A DNA stretch of 64,000 nucleotides from Streptomyces pyxinicus (GTDB taxonomy: Bacteria; Actinomycetota; Actinomycetes; Streptomycetales; Streptomycetaceae): assembly GCF_024753135.1 (NCBI RefSeq), contig NZ_JANUGP010000001.1, positions 1-64,000 of the forward strand, in the 5' to 3' direction. The notes beneath the pieces are model-generated. The model searched no databases. It was given only the letters and a program-made list of their open reading frames with translations, and was not told where the DNA came from. Position 1 is the first letter of the stretch. Each line of letters begins with the position of its first letter. This document shows, one piece after another, positions 7,925 to 15,868 of this stretch. The translations under genes and the position numbers were made by a program.

Positions 7925-8833
7925 TCAGGCGGCTGCCGCGGCCTTCACCGCGTGGGAGACCCGGGCCCGCAGCTCGGCGAACTCCCGTGACGCCCGCAGC
8001 TCTTCGGCGTCGACATCGCCGCGCGGCAGGTCGATCGGCAGGTCAAGGGCCACGGTTCCGGGTCCCTTGGTCAGTACGACGATGCGGGAACCGAGGAACA
8101 CCGCCTCCTCGGCCGAGTGGGTCACGAACACCGTGGTGCTCCCGGTCTGCGCGGCCACCCGGCGGACGTCCTCCTGGAGGCGTTCCCGGGTCAGCGCGTC
8201 CAGCGCCGCGAACGGCTCGTCCAGCAGCAGGAGCGGGTTCTCGGCGGCCAGGGCGCGGGCGATCGCGACGCGCTGCTGCTGGCCGCCGGAGATCTCCCAG
8301 GTGCGCCGCTTCTCCGTGCCCTCCAGACCGACCCGGGCCAGCAGCCGCGCCCGGTGCTCGGGCCAGTGGGCGCGGTCGACACCGGCGTACCGCAGGGCCA
8401 GGTCGATGTTGCCGCGCACGGTCCGCCAGGGGAACAGCCTCGGCGTCTGGAACACCACCCCGGCCGTCGCGCCGGGCCTCGGCGGGGCGCCGGAGACCCG
8501 CACGCCGCCCTCGGTGGGCCGCTCGAACCCGGCGATCAGGCGCAGCAGCGTGCTCTTGCCGCATCCGGAGGCGCCGACCAGGACCAGGAACTCGCCGGCG
8601 GGCACGGTCAGGTCGACGGGCCCCACGGCGGTGACGGTCTCGCCGCCCCGGCCGTAGCGGTGGACGACGCCGTCGAGCCGGACGGCGCCGTCGGACCCGG
8701 CCGGCCCGCTCGCGGCGGCCGTGATCGTGTCCCCGGGCGACGTTGTCTCGCTCGCGGACGTCGTCTCACTTGAGGGCGTCGTCTCACTTGAGGGCGTCGT
8801 CTCACTTGAGGACGTCGTGTCACTTGAGGACAT
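7925..8833 (-). CDS. ABC transporter ATP-binding protein (SsuB/TauB type)
   Basis: This is the ATPase of a sulfonate/nitrate/taurine-type importer. Walker [14 protein letters not shown], the Q-loop in [14 protein letters not shown], signature [16 protein letters not shown], Walker [13 protein letters not shown] and the switch His in [11 protein letters not shown] are all present in order over about 240 residues. The first 45 residues are unusual: an Ser/Thr/Glu-rich tail ([11 protein letters not shown]...) encoded by an 18-bp tandem array. The ATG at 8833 overlaps the binding-protein stop by 14 bp. A start after the repeat may be the functional one, since the conserved fold begins near [11 protein letters not shown]. 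Energy from ATP drives uptake with the permease and lipoprotein encoded upstream. Confidence 0.93.
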   Translation of the reverse strand: MSSSDTTSSSETTPSSETTPSSETTSASETTSPGDTITAAASGPAGSDGAVRLDGVVHRYGRGGETVTAVGPVDLTVPAGEFLVLVGASGCGKSTLLRLIAGFERPTEGGVRVSGAPPRPGATAGVVFQTPRLFPWRTVRGNIDLALRYAGVDRAHWPEHRARLLARVGLEGTEKRRTWEISGGQQQRVAIARALAAENPLLLLDEPFAALDALTRERLQEDVRRVAAQTGSTTVFVTHSAEEAVFLGSRIVVLTKGPGTVALDLPIDLPRGDVDAEELRASREFAELRARVSHAVKAAAAA

Positions 8834-8834
8834 C
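8745..8834. repeat. Five-unit 18-bp tandem repeat spanning the binding-protein/ATPase junction
   Basis: Units at 8745, 8763, 8781, 8799 and 8817 share the form GTCTCACTTGAGGGCGTC. The rightmost contains the last codons and stop of the binding-protein gene (DVLK-stop read on the minus strand) and the ATG of the ATPase gene. The other copies encode the ATPase's repetitive Ser/Thr/Glu N-terminus. Confidence 0.92.
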
Positions 8835-9869
8835 GGGCAGCCCCTTGAGGTAGAAGGCCTCGCGGACGGCGTCCGCGGAGGGCGCGGCGTCGATCTGCTT
8901 CTGGCCGGCCAGGAACGCGGCGGTGTCGCTGACGTAGGACCGCAGCTTGCCGGGGTCGCCGTCGGTGCCCAGCCAGTCGGCGGAGGTCACCTGCTCCGGG
9001 GTGAGGAACACCCCCTGCGCGAGCTGGGCCTTGGCGTCCGCCGCGCTGATGCCCAGCTCGGCCGAGACGGCCTTGACCGCTCCGTCGGGGTCGGACTTGA
9101 GGAGCCGTAGCGCCTCGGCCTCGGCCTTGCGCCAGGCGTCGATCGCCTTCGGGTCCCGGGCGATCAGGTCGTCCGACACGACGGCCAGGTCCAGGGTCGG
9201 CTTGCCCTCGGCGCCGATCCGCTTGCTGCTGGTGAGCTGCCTGCCGGTCTTGCGCAGCTCGTCCAGGGTGGGCAGCCAGACGTAGGCGGCGTCGATGTCG
9301 CCGCGCTGCCAGGCGGCGAGGATCGCCTGCGGTTGCAGGTCGACGAGCTTGACGTCGGACGCCTTCAGACCGGCCGTGTCCAGTGCCGCGAGCAGGCTGT
9401 AGTGCGAGGTGGAGGCGAAGGGGGTGGCGACGGTCCTGCCTCTGAGGCCGGCGACGTCAAAGACGCCGGTGCTCTTGCGGGCGACGAGCGCCTCGTTGTC
9501 ACCGGCCACGTCGAGGATCCAGGCGACCTTGTAGGGGATCGGCGAGGAGCCCGACAGGCCCCGGGCGAACGGGCTGGAGCCGAGCGCGGCGATGTCGAGG
9601 GACTTGCCGATGAAGGCCTGGTTGACACTGGCCCCCGAATCGAACTTGATCCACGTGATCGTGTAGCCGGGCAGGGCCTTCTCCAGCAGCTTCCCGTGCT
9701 TCACGATCAGGTCGCCGCTCGGGAAGGCGAAGTAGCCGATGCGCAGGCGCTTGGCGCCGCCCGAGGAATCATCGCCGCCCGACGAGCAGCCGGTGACGGC
9801 CGCGGAGGCGGCGGCGAGCGCGCCGGCGAGCAGCAGCCGGCGGGAGGGGCCGTGGGGAACGCGGGACAT
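8820..9869 (-). CDS. Sulfonate/taurine-type ABC substrate-binding lipoprotein
   Basis: This 349-aa SsuA/TauA-like periplasmic-type binding protein has a twin-arginine-like N-terminus (SRRLLLAGALAAASAAVTGC) ending in a lipobox VTGC, so it should be lipid-anchored outside the membrane. The mature part shows the family pattern: RIGYFAFPSGDLIVKHGKLL, DIAALGSSPFARGLS, LRGRTVATPFASTSHYSLL and AAWQRGDIDAAYVWLP. These residues line the sulfonate or oxyanion pocket in homologues (type 2 NMT1/THI5-like fold). The start at 9869 puts the signal peptide at the N-terminus. It sits between permease and ATPase genes in one operon and supplies the substrate specificity of the importer. The substrate is inferred from the TauD neighbour and the leader peptide. 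Confidence 0.92.
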   Translation of the reverse strand: MSRVPHGPSRRLLLAGALAAASAAVTGCSSGGDDSSGGAKRLRIGYFAFPSGDLIVKHGKLLEKALPGYTITWIKFDSGASVNQAFIGKSLDIAALGSSPFARGLSGSSPIPYKVAWILDVAGDNEALVARKSTGVFDVAGLRGRTVATPFASTSHYSLLAALDTAGLKASDVKLVDLQPQAILAAWQRGDIDAAYVWLPTLDELRKTGRQLTSSKRIGAEGKPTLDLAVVSDDLIARDPKAIDAWRKAEAEALRLLKSDPDGAVKAVSAELGISAADAKAQLAQGVFLTPEQVTSADWLGTDGDPGKLRSYVSDTAAFLAGQKQIDAAPSADAVREAFYLKGLPDVLK

Positions 9870-9940
9870 GGCGGGGCCGTTTCTGTGCAAGGGGAGGGAG
9901 CGTGCTCTGTGTGATGAGGAGACGGGAAGGGGCAGGCCGG

Positions 9941-10795
9941 TCACACCCGGCCGCGCCACGGGACGACGGCGCGTTCCAGGCGCAGCAGCAGGCCGTCGAT
10001 GACCAGTCCGGAGACGCCGATGGCGATGATGCCGACGAGCACGACCGGGGTGTTGTTGTAGTTGGCGGCGTCCTTGACCATGCCGCCGATGCCGGGCAGC
10101 CCGTTGACCAGTTCGGCGGCGACGAGCGAGGAGTAGGCCACGCCGACGGCCAGCCGGACACCGGTGAGCGTCTCCGGCAGCGCGGACGGGACAAGGACGT
10201 CCTTGACGACGTCCCAGCGTGAGGCCCCGAGGGCGCGGGCCGCCTCGACCAGGCTGCTCGGTACGGCGGCCACGGCCGTCGTGGTGGACACCGCCACCGG
10301 CGGGAAGGCGGCCACCGCGAGCAGGGTGATCTTGGGTTCCTCGTTGATGCCCAGCCAGATGATGAGGAGGGAGAAGTACGCCAGCGGCGGCAGCGTCCGC
10401 AGGAACGTGATCCAGGGCTCGAACAGCGAGCGGATCCAGCCGACGGTTCCCATCAGCAGGCCGAACACCACCCCGGCGGCGATGCCGAGGCCGGCTCCGA
10501 ACGCGATGCGCCGCAGGCTGATGCCGAGGTGCTCGACGAGGTAGGTGCCGTTGTAGCCCCGTACGCCGTCGTGCGTGGTGGACACGTCGACGAAGGCGTC
10601 CCACACCTTGGCGGGCGGCGGGACCAGCGTCTCGCTCCAGGTACCGCTCGCGGCCAGCAACTGCCACAGGGCGAGGAACAGCAGGAGCGAGCCGAACGGC
10701 AGGGCGACGCGGCGTGCCCGGACCGGCGTACGGGCTCGACGGGAGCGCGCGGCCTTGCCGGTGCCGGCTTCTCGTGGACGTGTTGCCGAGGTCAT
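9941..10795 (-). CDS. ABC transporter permease (SsuC/TauC type)
   Basis: This 284-aa binding-protein-dependent permease has about six membrane helices, the first at ALPFGSLLLFLALWQLLAAS. The cytoplasmic EAA loop is EAARALGASRWDVVKDVLVP followed by SALPETLTGVRLAVGVAYS, which docks with the ATPase. The C-terminus, LVIDGLLLRLERAVVPWRGR, is characteristic of nitrate/sulfonate/taurine permeases. The start at 10795 was chosen by family length; the upstream 40 codons look non-coding. It is the first structural gene of the sulfonate operon, 174 bp downstream of a cysteine-rich leader peptide and its promoter, and 71 bp before the binding protein. Confidence 0.93.
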   Translation of the reverse strand: MTSATRPREAGTGKAARSRRARTPVRARRVALPFGSLLLFLALWQLLAASGTWSETLVPPPAKVWDAFVDVSTTHDGVRGYNGTYLVEHLGISLRRIAFGAGLGIAAGVVFGLLMGTVGWIRSLFEPWITFLRTLPPLAYFSLLIIWLGINEEPKITLLAVAAFPPVAVSTTTAVAAVPSSLVEAARALGASRWDVVKDVLVPSALPETLTGVRLAVGVAYSSLVAAELVNGLPGIGGMVKDAANYNNTPVVLVGIIAIGVSGLVIDGLLLRLERAVVPWRGRV

Positions 10796-10969
10796 GGGGC
10801 GGCCTCCAGGGAGCGCCGGAGCATGCGGAGCCGATGCCGGCCGACGTGAGCGGACAGCCCTGAGCGCGGGGGTCAGGGCGGAGTGAACGGCCCCGGCGCG
10901 GACGGCGGGGGCCATGCGTCACCGGCCGGGCGGGACCGCCGGCCGGTGGGAAGCGTCAGGAACGCGGGT

Positions 10970-11041
10970 TCAGCGACAACACGGAGCCGCGCGTCGGCAC
11001 AGGTCGATGACCAGGCGTCGCACCAAGGGCTCGTGATTCAT
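10970..11041 (-). CDS. Cysteine-containing leader peptide upstream of the sulfonate operon
   Basis: A 23-codon frame on the minus strand starts at ATG 11041 (or ATG three codons earlier) and ends RLVIDLCRRAAPCCR-stop. It resembles the small leader peptides annotated upstream of sulfur-assimilation genes in Streptomyces, whose tails follow a pattern like H(V/I)DLxRxxSALCR. The second candidate leader in this window (63576-63698) has that tail. Three Cys codons, two of them consecutive next to the stop, suit a cysteine-sensing attenuator in which ribosome stalling on Cys codons controls the downstream permease-binding protein-ATPase-TauD operon. A promoter-like sequence places transcription initiation 2-3 nt before the ATG, so the peptide may be translated from a nearly leaderless mRNA. 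Function is inferred from position and pattern. Confidence 0.6.
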   Translation of the reverse strand: MNHEPLVRRLVIDLCRRAAPCCR

Positions 11042-11049
11042 GGGGCCCA

Positions 11050-11079
11050 TTTCTACCGCAGCCCACCGCACCCCACCAA
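11050..11079 (-). promoter_or_regulatory. Promoter candidate for the leader peptide and sulfonate operon
   Basis: On the minus strand TTGGTG (11079-11074) and TAGAAA (11055-11050) are separated by 18 bp. The predicted start site lies about 2-3 nt upstream of the leader-peptide ATG at 11041. Confidence 0.45.
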
Positions 11080-11500
11080 GGGCCGTCCCACGTGGTGGAC
11101 GGTGGTGAGACGGGTCGTGGCGGTCAGGATCGCCGCGCACCTGGCCGCCGACGCGGCCGAGGTCGGCGGCACCGCACGCGGGGACGACCCGGTCACGGCG
11201 CTGCGGGCGGTGGCGGAGGGAGGCGATGAACGGGCGGGATCGTCAGGCACGTTGGGGACGGCGAGCGGCCGGGTGCGCGTCCCGTGCTCGGGGTCGACCC
11301 ACCCGTGCCCGGCGACCGTGCCGGGGGCGACCGGAGGCGGCACATCGCCCGCCTTGGCGCCGGCGGCCGGATCGCGGCCCCGCCCCGGGCCCCGCCCGTC
11401 TGGCAGCCCCCGCCATGCGGACCGGTCGCCCTCCCCGACCCCTGTTGCGGCCCGACCCGCGGCGGTTCACGCTGAAGTGAACGGTGGCGGGAGGCGGCGG
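11080..11500. other. Intergenic stretch without a supported gene
   Basis: About 420 bp between the sulfonate operon promoter and the membrane protein at 11501. One plus-strand frame reads through it with partly coding-like composition (VAVRIAAHLAADAAEVGG), and a minus-strand frame is Pro/Ser/Ala-rich. Neither has a start with a ribosome binding site or a recognisable family. It may contain gene remnants; nothing firmer can be seen. Confidence 0.4.
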
Positions 11501-12091
11501 ATGGGAACGACGCGGAATCCCTTCGTGAGTCTGATCCCCTGGGTGGTCTTCGCGGTGATCGACCGCGCCGCCCCGTCGCCGCAGTGGGCGGCGGCGAGTG
11601 CGGCCGTGGCCGCGCTGGTCATCGCCTGGCCGTCGCTCGTCGCCCGGTCCCCGCTGTCGCTGGACCTGCTGGCGATCGGGCTGTTCGTCGTCATGGCGGT
11701 GGCCGCGTTCCTGGCGGGACCGCACGGCCGGCAGATCATCGCCGACTACGGCCGGACCATGGCGACCGGGGCACTGGCGCTGTTCGTCCTCCTGACGCTG
11801 CCGTTCGCGCCGTTCACCACGCAGTACGCCCGCCGGGTGGTGCCCCGGGAGCTGTGGGGCACCGAGCGGTTCAGGCGGACGAACGTGGTCTTCTCCGCCG
11901 TGTGGGGCGTGGCGTTCGCGTTCATGACCGTGTGCCATCTCATCGCGGCCGGCGATCCCGGCGACCGGCGGCTCTCCACCGTGTGCAACTGGCTGCTGCC
12001 CATCGCCGCGGTCATCGCCGTGCTCCGGTTCATGGACCGCTACCGGCAGCGGCAGACCGCCGAGCCCGGCGCCCCGCACCGGCCCGACTGA
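11501..12091 (+). CDS. Four-to-five-helix integral membrane protein of unknown function
   Basis: This 196-aa hydrophobic protein begins MGTTRNPFVSLIPWVVFAVI at ATG 11501, behind a purine-rich GGGAGGCGG stretch. Membrane segments can be seen at about residues 8-22, 29-45, 50-68, 85-102 and 130-150, with a final helix around 163-180 before a charged tail. Between helices 4 and 5 is a basic loop (TTQYARRVVPRELWGTERFR). Similar DUF-type membrane proteins occur widely in bacteria, often annotated as intracellular septation protein A-like or simply hypothetical; I do not assign a role. It converges on the antitoxin-like gene, and a strong hairpin separates them. Confidence 0.75.
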   Translation: MGTTRNPFVSLIPWVVFAVIDRAAPSPQWAAASAAVAALVIAWPSLVARSPLSLDLLAIGLFVVMAVAAFLAGPHGRQIIADYGRTMATGALALFVLLTLPFAPFTTQYARRVVPRELWGTERFRRTNVVFSAVWGVAFAFMTVCHLIAAGDPGDRRLSTVCNWLLPIAAVIAVLRFMDRYRQRQTAEPGAPHRPD

Positions 12092-12147
12092 GGACGGTCA
12101 CCGAACCGGGCCGTTGAGACACCTGCCGACACGCGCGAACGGCACGA

Positions 12148-12180
12148 CCGGGCCCCCGGCGCGGAACGCCGGGGGCCCGG
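12148..12180. terminator. Perfect 14-bp stem hairpin between convergent genes
   Basis: CCGGGCCCCCGGCG (12148-12161), loop CGGAA, and its exact complement at 12167-12180. It lies between the ends of the membrane-protein gene (+) and the antitoxin-like gene (-), so it can terminate both. There is no T-tract, as is common in Streptomyces. Confidence 0.75.
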
Positions 12181-12196
12181 TCACGGGGGCGCGGGG

Positions 12197-12391
12197 TCAG
12201 TGCCCCGTGGTGCCCTCGCTGCCGTAGGAGCGGCGTACCGCGTCGGCGGCCTTGTCGGTCTGCGTGTCGTACTTGTCGCCGGTACGCTCGTCGACCATCC
12301 GCTCCGCGCGCTCGACCCCCTTGTCGGCCTGGTCGGGGTGACCCTTGGCCATCTCCTTGGCCTTGTTCGCCATGTCTCCCAGCTTGCCCAT
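12197..12391 (-). CDS. MT0933/Rv0909-like antitoxin family protein
   Basis: This 64-aa, highly charged, helical protein starts MGKLGDMANKAKEMAKGHPD, with DKGVERAERMVDERTGDKYD and a C-terminal KAADAVRRSYGSE. The length and the AxxMVDERTGxKYxxxxD pattern match the MT0933-like antitoxin family (Rv0909 of M. tuberculosis type). Streptomyces carry several copies of it, often without an adjacent toxin. No toxin gene (Rv0910/START-like) is beside it here, so an orphan or stress-related role is as likely as a toxin-antitoxin one. The start has CAT at 12389-12391 and an upstream AGGTAGCT region. The hairpin at 12148-12180 is immediately downstream. Confidence 0.75.
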   Translation of the reverse strand: MGKLGDMANKAKEMAKGHPDQADKGVERAERMVDERTGDKYDTQTDKAADAVRRSYGSEGTTGH

Positions 12392-12502
12392 GAGCTACCT
12401 CCCGGGCGATCCGTGTACAGGTACCTGGCTGCTGGTACCCGCTGTGCCGCGTTGAAACGGGGCGTGCCTCGGCGGAGGGGCCCCGGGCCCGGTATTTCAC
12501 TG

Positions 12503-12830
12503 GTGTGGGGGAACGCACTCCGCTCCGGCGTCTGGCCGGCGGACGAGGCGTTCCGGCTCTGGCACACCGTCGACGCCTACGACGACCCCGCCGACGGCCG
12601 TGTCGTGCTCGACCACGTGCGGTGGCCGGCCCTCTCGCTCGGCGCTCCGGACGCCGCCGGGACGGATCGCGGAGCTGCTGCGGCAGGCCGGGTTCGCCCT
12701 CACCGCGCGGCTGGTGCTGGAGCCCGCCGAGGGAGCCGAGAGGACCATCGCGACCTTCCTGGCCCACACGCCCCCGCAGGCGGACCGGCCGGTGCCGCAC
12801 GCGCGGACCGTCGGCAGCTCCCCCGCCTGA
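12503..12830 (+). pseudogene. Chimeric remnant: unknown 5' fragment joined out of frame to a methyltransferase C-terminus
   Basis: From a GTG at 12503, one frame reads NALRSGVWPADEAFRLWHTV and DAYDDPADGRVVLDHVRW with good coding character. The coding signal then moves to another frame, which ends PPGRIAELLRQAGFALTARL, VLEPAEGAERTIATFLA and a stop at 12830. The second part is typical of the last 50 residues of class I SAM-dependent methyltransferases. No intact Rossmann fold or SAM motif is present. The switch is near 12640-12660. Inferred: another deletion that fused two genes. Neither part is expected to make a functional enzyme. It converges tightly (3 bp) on the histidine kinase gene. Confidence 0.5.
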
Positions 12831-12833
12831 CCG

Positions 12834-14033
12834 TCAGGGCGGTGGTGCCTGGACGCCGGGGCGGAACTTCGGGACGCGGACGGTGATCTTCGTGCCGGCT
12901 CCGACGCCCGTCTCGATGACGAGGCCGTAGGCGTCGCCGTAGACCTGGCGCAGTCTGCGGTCGACGTTGCTCAGGCCGATGCCGGTGGCCGGGCCGGCCG
13001 TGCCGCGCAGGATCGCGCGCAGGCGTTCGGGTTCCATGCCGACGCCGTTGTCCTCGACGACCACCCGGGCCTCGGTGCCCTCGTCCTCGGCGGCGATCGT
13101 GACGGTGCTGCGCTCGACGGTCTCCTCCAGGCCGTGCTTGAGGGCGTTCTCGACCAGGGGTTGCAGACAGAGGAACGGCAGGGTCACCGGCAGCACCTCG
13201 GGGGCGACGCGCAGGGTGACCCGGAGCCGGGGGCCGAAGCGGGCGCGGGCGAGTTCCAGGTACTGCTCGATGGAGCGCAACTCCTCGGCGAGCGTGGTGA
13301 AGTCGCCGTCGCGGCGGAAGGAGTAGCGGGTGAAGTCGGCGAATTCCTGGAGGAGTTCGCGGGCGCGTTCGGGGTCGGTGCGGACGAAGGAGGCGATGCT
13401 CGCGAGGGAGTTGTAGATGAAGTGCGGGGAGATCTGGGCGCGCAGGGCGCGCACTTCGGCCTCGTGCTCGCCGGCGCGGGCCCGGTCCAGGTCGGCGAGG
13501 TCCAGCTCGACCGCGAGCCGGCGTGCCGCCTCCTCGGCGGCCCGCGCGAGGGTGGTGGTGGCCTCGGCCGCGGTGAGCACGGCCAGGGTGGCGGCGGTGG
13601 TGGCGCCCGTCGTGAGCGGGACCAGGAGGGCCCAGCGGACCGGGCAGCCGTCCTCGTCGCAGGGCAGCGGGACCGCCCGGGTGCGGGCGGTGGGGGCCCC
13701 GGTGAGGTGGGCGGCGAGCTGGTCGCGGTGGTGTTCGGCGGTGCCGTCCCAGACGAGGACTCCGCCGGAGGGCACCGCGAGGGCGAGGGCCGGGGTGCCG
13801 AGCAGCGGGCGGAGTCTGCGGGCCGCCTTGCGGGCGGTGTCGGGGGCCAGGCCCGAGCGCAGGGGCGCCGCCGCGAGCGAGGCGGTGTGCAGGACGTGGA
13901 ACGCCGCGCGGACCGCGTCGCCGTCGGCCGCGTACTCCCGCTGCCGCCGGGCCGCACCGTGGCCGAGGGCGGCCCCCAGGGCGAAGACGGCGAGCGCGGC
14001 CAGCACGAGGACGGCGACGGCGAGGGCGGTCAT
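12834..14033 (-). CDS. LytS/YehU-type sensor histidine kinase
   Basis: This 399-aa kinase of the His_kinase (PF06580-like) class has one N-terminal membrane helix (about residues 3-24), a GAF-like sensor region (about 40-160) and a coiled linker. The phospho-acceptor motif is QISPHFIYNSL (His204), followed by the HATPase domain with ENALKHG (Asn296 region), DNGVGM and GIGLSNVDRRLRQVYG. It is the last gene of a four-gene minus-strand cassette: LytTR response regulator, small DUF485-like protein, Na+/solute symporter, kinase. The pairing with a LytTR regulator and a symporter suggests that it senses a carboxylate nutrient, or its transport, and controls uptake. Signal and targets are unknown. 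An ATG at 14033 places the anchor helix at the N-terminus. Confidence 0.9.
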   Translation of the reverse strand: MTALAVAVLVLAALAVFALGAALGHGAARRQREYAADGDAVRAAFHVLHTASLAAAPLRSGLAPDTARKAARRLRPLLGTPALALAVPSGGVLVWDGTAEHHRDQLAAHLTGAPTARTRAVPLPCDEDGCPVRWALLVPLTTGATTAATLAVLTAAEATTTLARAAEEAARRLAVELDLADLDRARAGEHEAEVRALRAQISPHFIYNSLASIASFVRTDPERARELLQEFADFTRYSFRRDGDFTTLAEELRSIEQYLELARARFGPRLRVTLRVAPEVLPVTLPFLCLQPLVENALKHGLEETVERSTVTIAAEDEGTEARVVVEDNGVGMEPERLRAILRGTAGPATGIGLSNVDRRLRQVYGDAYGLVIETGVGAGTKITVRVPKFRPGVQAPPP

Positions 14034-14127
14034 GAACGGTCCCCCGGCCGGGCGGGGTGCGGCTGCCGCGTGCGGCCGGTACGAGGCGCTGGGGGCCGGG
14101 GGTTGGTGTACATGGCGGCCGGCTCCT

Positions 14128-15837
14128 TCACGGGGTGCGGGGCTCGGGGAGGTGGAGGCGGGCCATGGTCGTGGCGGTGTTCGGGGGGAGGCGGTGGCGG
14201 GTGCTGAGGGAGACAAGGACCATGGCGGCGAAGCCGACGGGTACGGACCAGACCGCCGGCCAGGCGAGCAGGGTGTGCGGCCAGCCCGAGCGGGCGCCAC
14301 CGGCGATGGTGACCGTCACCGCGGTGAGCGCCGAGCCGCCGCCGAGCAGCAGGCCGGCGATCGCGCCCGGCGGGGTCAGGCCGCGCCACCAGATGCCGAG
14401 GACGAGAAGTGGGCAGAACGAGGAGGCGGACACCGCGAAGGCGAGCCCGACCGCGTCGGCCACCGGCAGGTCGCCGGCCACCGTGCCCGCGGCGGTGGGC
14501 ACCGCGATCGCGGGCAGTGTGGCCAACCGGAAGTGGCGCACGTGCCGGATGCCGAGCGTGGGCAGCACGTCCTGGGCGAGCACCCCGGCCACCGACATGG
14601 TCAGCCCGGAGGCCGTGGACAGGAACGCCGCGCAGGCGCCGCCGGCCACCAGCGCGCCGAGCAGGTCGCCGCCGACCCCGCCGACCAGACGCTGCGGCAG
14701 CATCAGCACCGCCGCGTCGGTGTCGCCGGTGAGCAGCAGGTCGGGGGCGTACAGCCGGCCGAGCACGCCGTACAGGGGGACGAGCAGGTAGAAGGCGCCG
14801 AGCAGGGCGAGGACGATCACGGTGGTGCGGCGGGCGGCGCGGCCGTCGGGGTTGGTGTAGAAGCGGACGACGACGTGCGGCAGGCCCATGGTGCCGAGGA
14901 AGGTGGCGAGGATCAGCCCGTAGGTGGCGTACAGGCCGTGCCGGTCATGGCCGGCCGAGAGCGGTTCGGCCCAGCTGGATGAGGTGGTGCGGTCGGACAG
15001 CGGGACGCGGGCGCCGGCCGGGAAGCGCAGCGTGGTGTCCGGGCCGGCCCGGTGCCGGCCCTCCGCCAGCCGTAGCGAACTCCCGTGCAGCGGGCGGCCG
15101 TCGAGGGTGCCGGAGACGGTGACCCGGACCGGTTCGCGCACGGTGAGGGTGAGCGGCGCGTCGAGGCGTACCTCGGTGGCGCGCTGGAAGAGGGGTCGGT
15201 CGTCCCAGACGGCGGCCGGGGTGTGGTCGGCGCGCCAGGCGAGCAGCAGGAAGGCCGCCGGCACCAGCAGAGCCGTCAGTTTGAGCCAGTACTGGAAGGC
15301 CTGGACGAAGGTGATGCTGCGCATGCCGCCCGCCGCGACGGCCCCGGTCACCACGACGGCGACGATCAGGCCGCCGAGCCAGCCGGGCGCGCCGGTGAGC
15401 AGCCGGAGGGTCAGGCCGGCGCCGCGCAGCTGGGGCAGCAGGTACAGCCAGCCGATGCCGACGACGAGGACGCCGGCGATGCCGCGCACGGCCCGCGACT
15501 CCAGCCGGGCCTCGGCGAAGTCGGGCAGGGTGTAGGCACCGGAGCGGCGCAGCGGGGCGGCGACGAAGGCCAGCAGCACCAGGAACCCGGCGGTGTAGCC
15601 GATGGGGAACCAGAGCATGTCGACGCCGTGGGCGAGGACGAGCCCGGCGACGCCGAGGAAGGAGGCGGCGGACAGGTACTCGCCGCTGACCGCACAGGCG
15701 TTGAGCCGGGGGGCGACGGTGCGCGAGGCGACGTAGAAGTCGGAGGTGGTGCGGGAGACGCGCAGGCCGAGCGCGCCGACGAGGACCGTGGCGAGGACCA
15801 CGGCCGTGACGCCCGCGATGCCGTACGTCTGGTTCAC
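14128..15837 (-). CDS. Sodium:solute symporter (acetate permease ActP-like)
   Basis: This 569-aa SSS-family transporter has about 13 membrane helices. It carries the family signatures FYVASRTVAPRLNACAVSGE-YLSAASFLG near the N-terminus (Na+ site region), GAYTLPDFAEARLESRAVRG and GLPHVVVRFYTNPDGRAARR, which is typical of ActP-like proteins. A large hydrophilic insert (about residues 205-300, beta-rich) lies between two helices, as in cation/acetate symporters of actinomycetes. It is preceded by a short DUF485-like membrane protein, the usual partner of ActP, and lies between the two halves of a two-component system. The substrate is probably acetate or another short monocarboxylate; that is inferred from family and partner only. 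Confidence 0.9.
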   Translation of the reverse strand: MNQTYGIAGVTAVVLATVLVGALGLRVSRTTSDFYVASRTVAPRLNACAVSGEYLSAASFLGVAGLVLAHGVDMLWFPIGYTAGFLVLLAFVAAPLRRSGAYTLPDFAEARLESRAVRGIAGVLVVGIGWLYLLPQLRGAGLTLRLLTGAPGWLGGLIVAVVVTGAVAAGGMRSITFVQAFQYWLKLTALLVPAAFLLLAWRADHTPAAVWDDRPLFQRATEVRLDAPLTLTVREPVRVTVSGTLDGRPLHGSSLRLAEGRHRAGPDTTLRFPAGARVPLSDRTTSSSWAEPLSAGHDRHGLYATYGLILATFLGTMGLPHVVVRFYTNPDGRAARRTTVIVLALLGAFYLLVPLYGVLGRLYAPDLLLTGDTDAAVLMLPQRLVGGVGGDLLGALVAGGACAAFLSTASGLTMSVAGVLAQDVLPTLGIRHVRHFRLATLPAIAVPTAAGTVAGDLPVADAVGLAFAVSASSFCPLLVLGIWWRGLTPPGAIAGLLLGGGSALTAVTVTIAGGARSGWPHTLLAWPAVWSVPVGFAAMVLVSLSTRHRLPPNTATTMARLHLPEPRTP

Positions 15838-15868
15838 CGGGCGGTCCCGGCGGGTGTGTCGCGCATGG

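Noticed and set aside
11053..11343. 96-codon minus-strand frame before the sulfonate leader
   Set aside because: Pro/Ser/Ala-rich with no motif, and it overlaps the promoter candidate of the leader peptide.
13134..14207. Gly-rich plus-strand frame opposite the histidine kinase
   Set aside because: Its composition is the mirror of the high-GC minus-strand kinase. It has no domain and no start signal.
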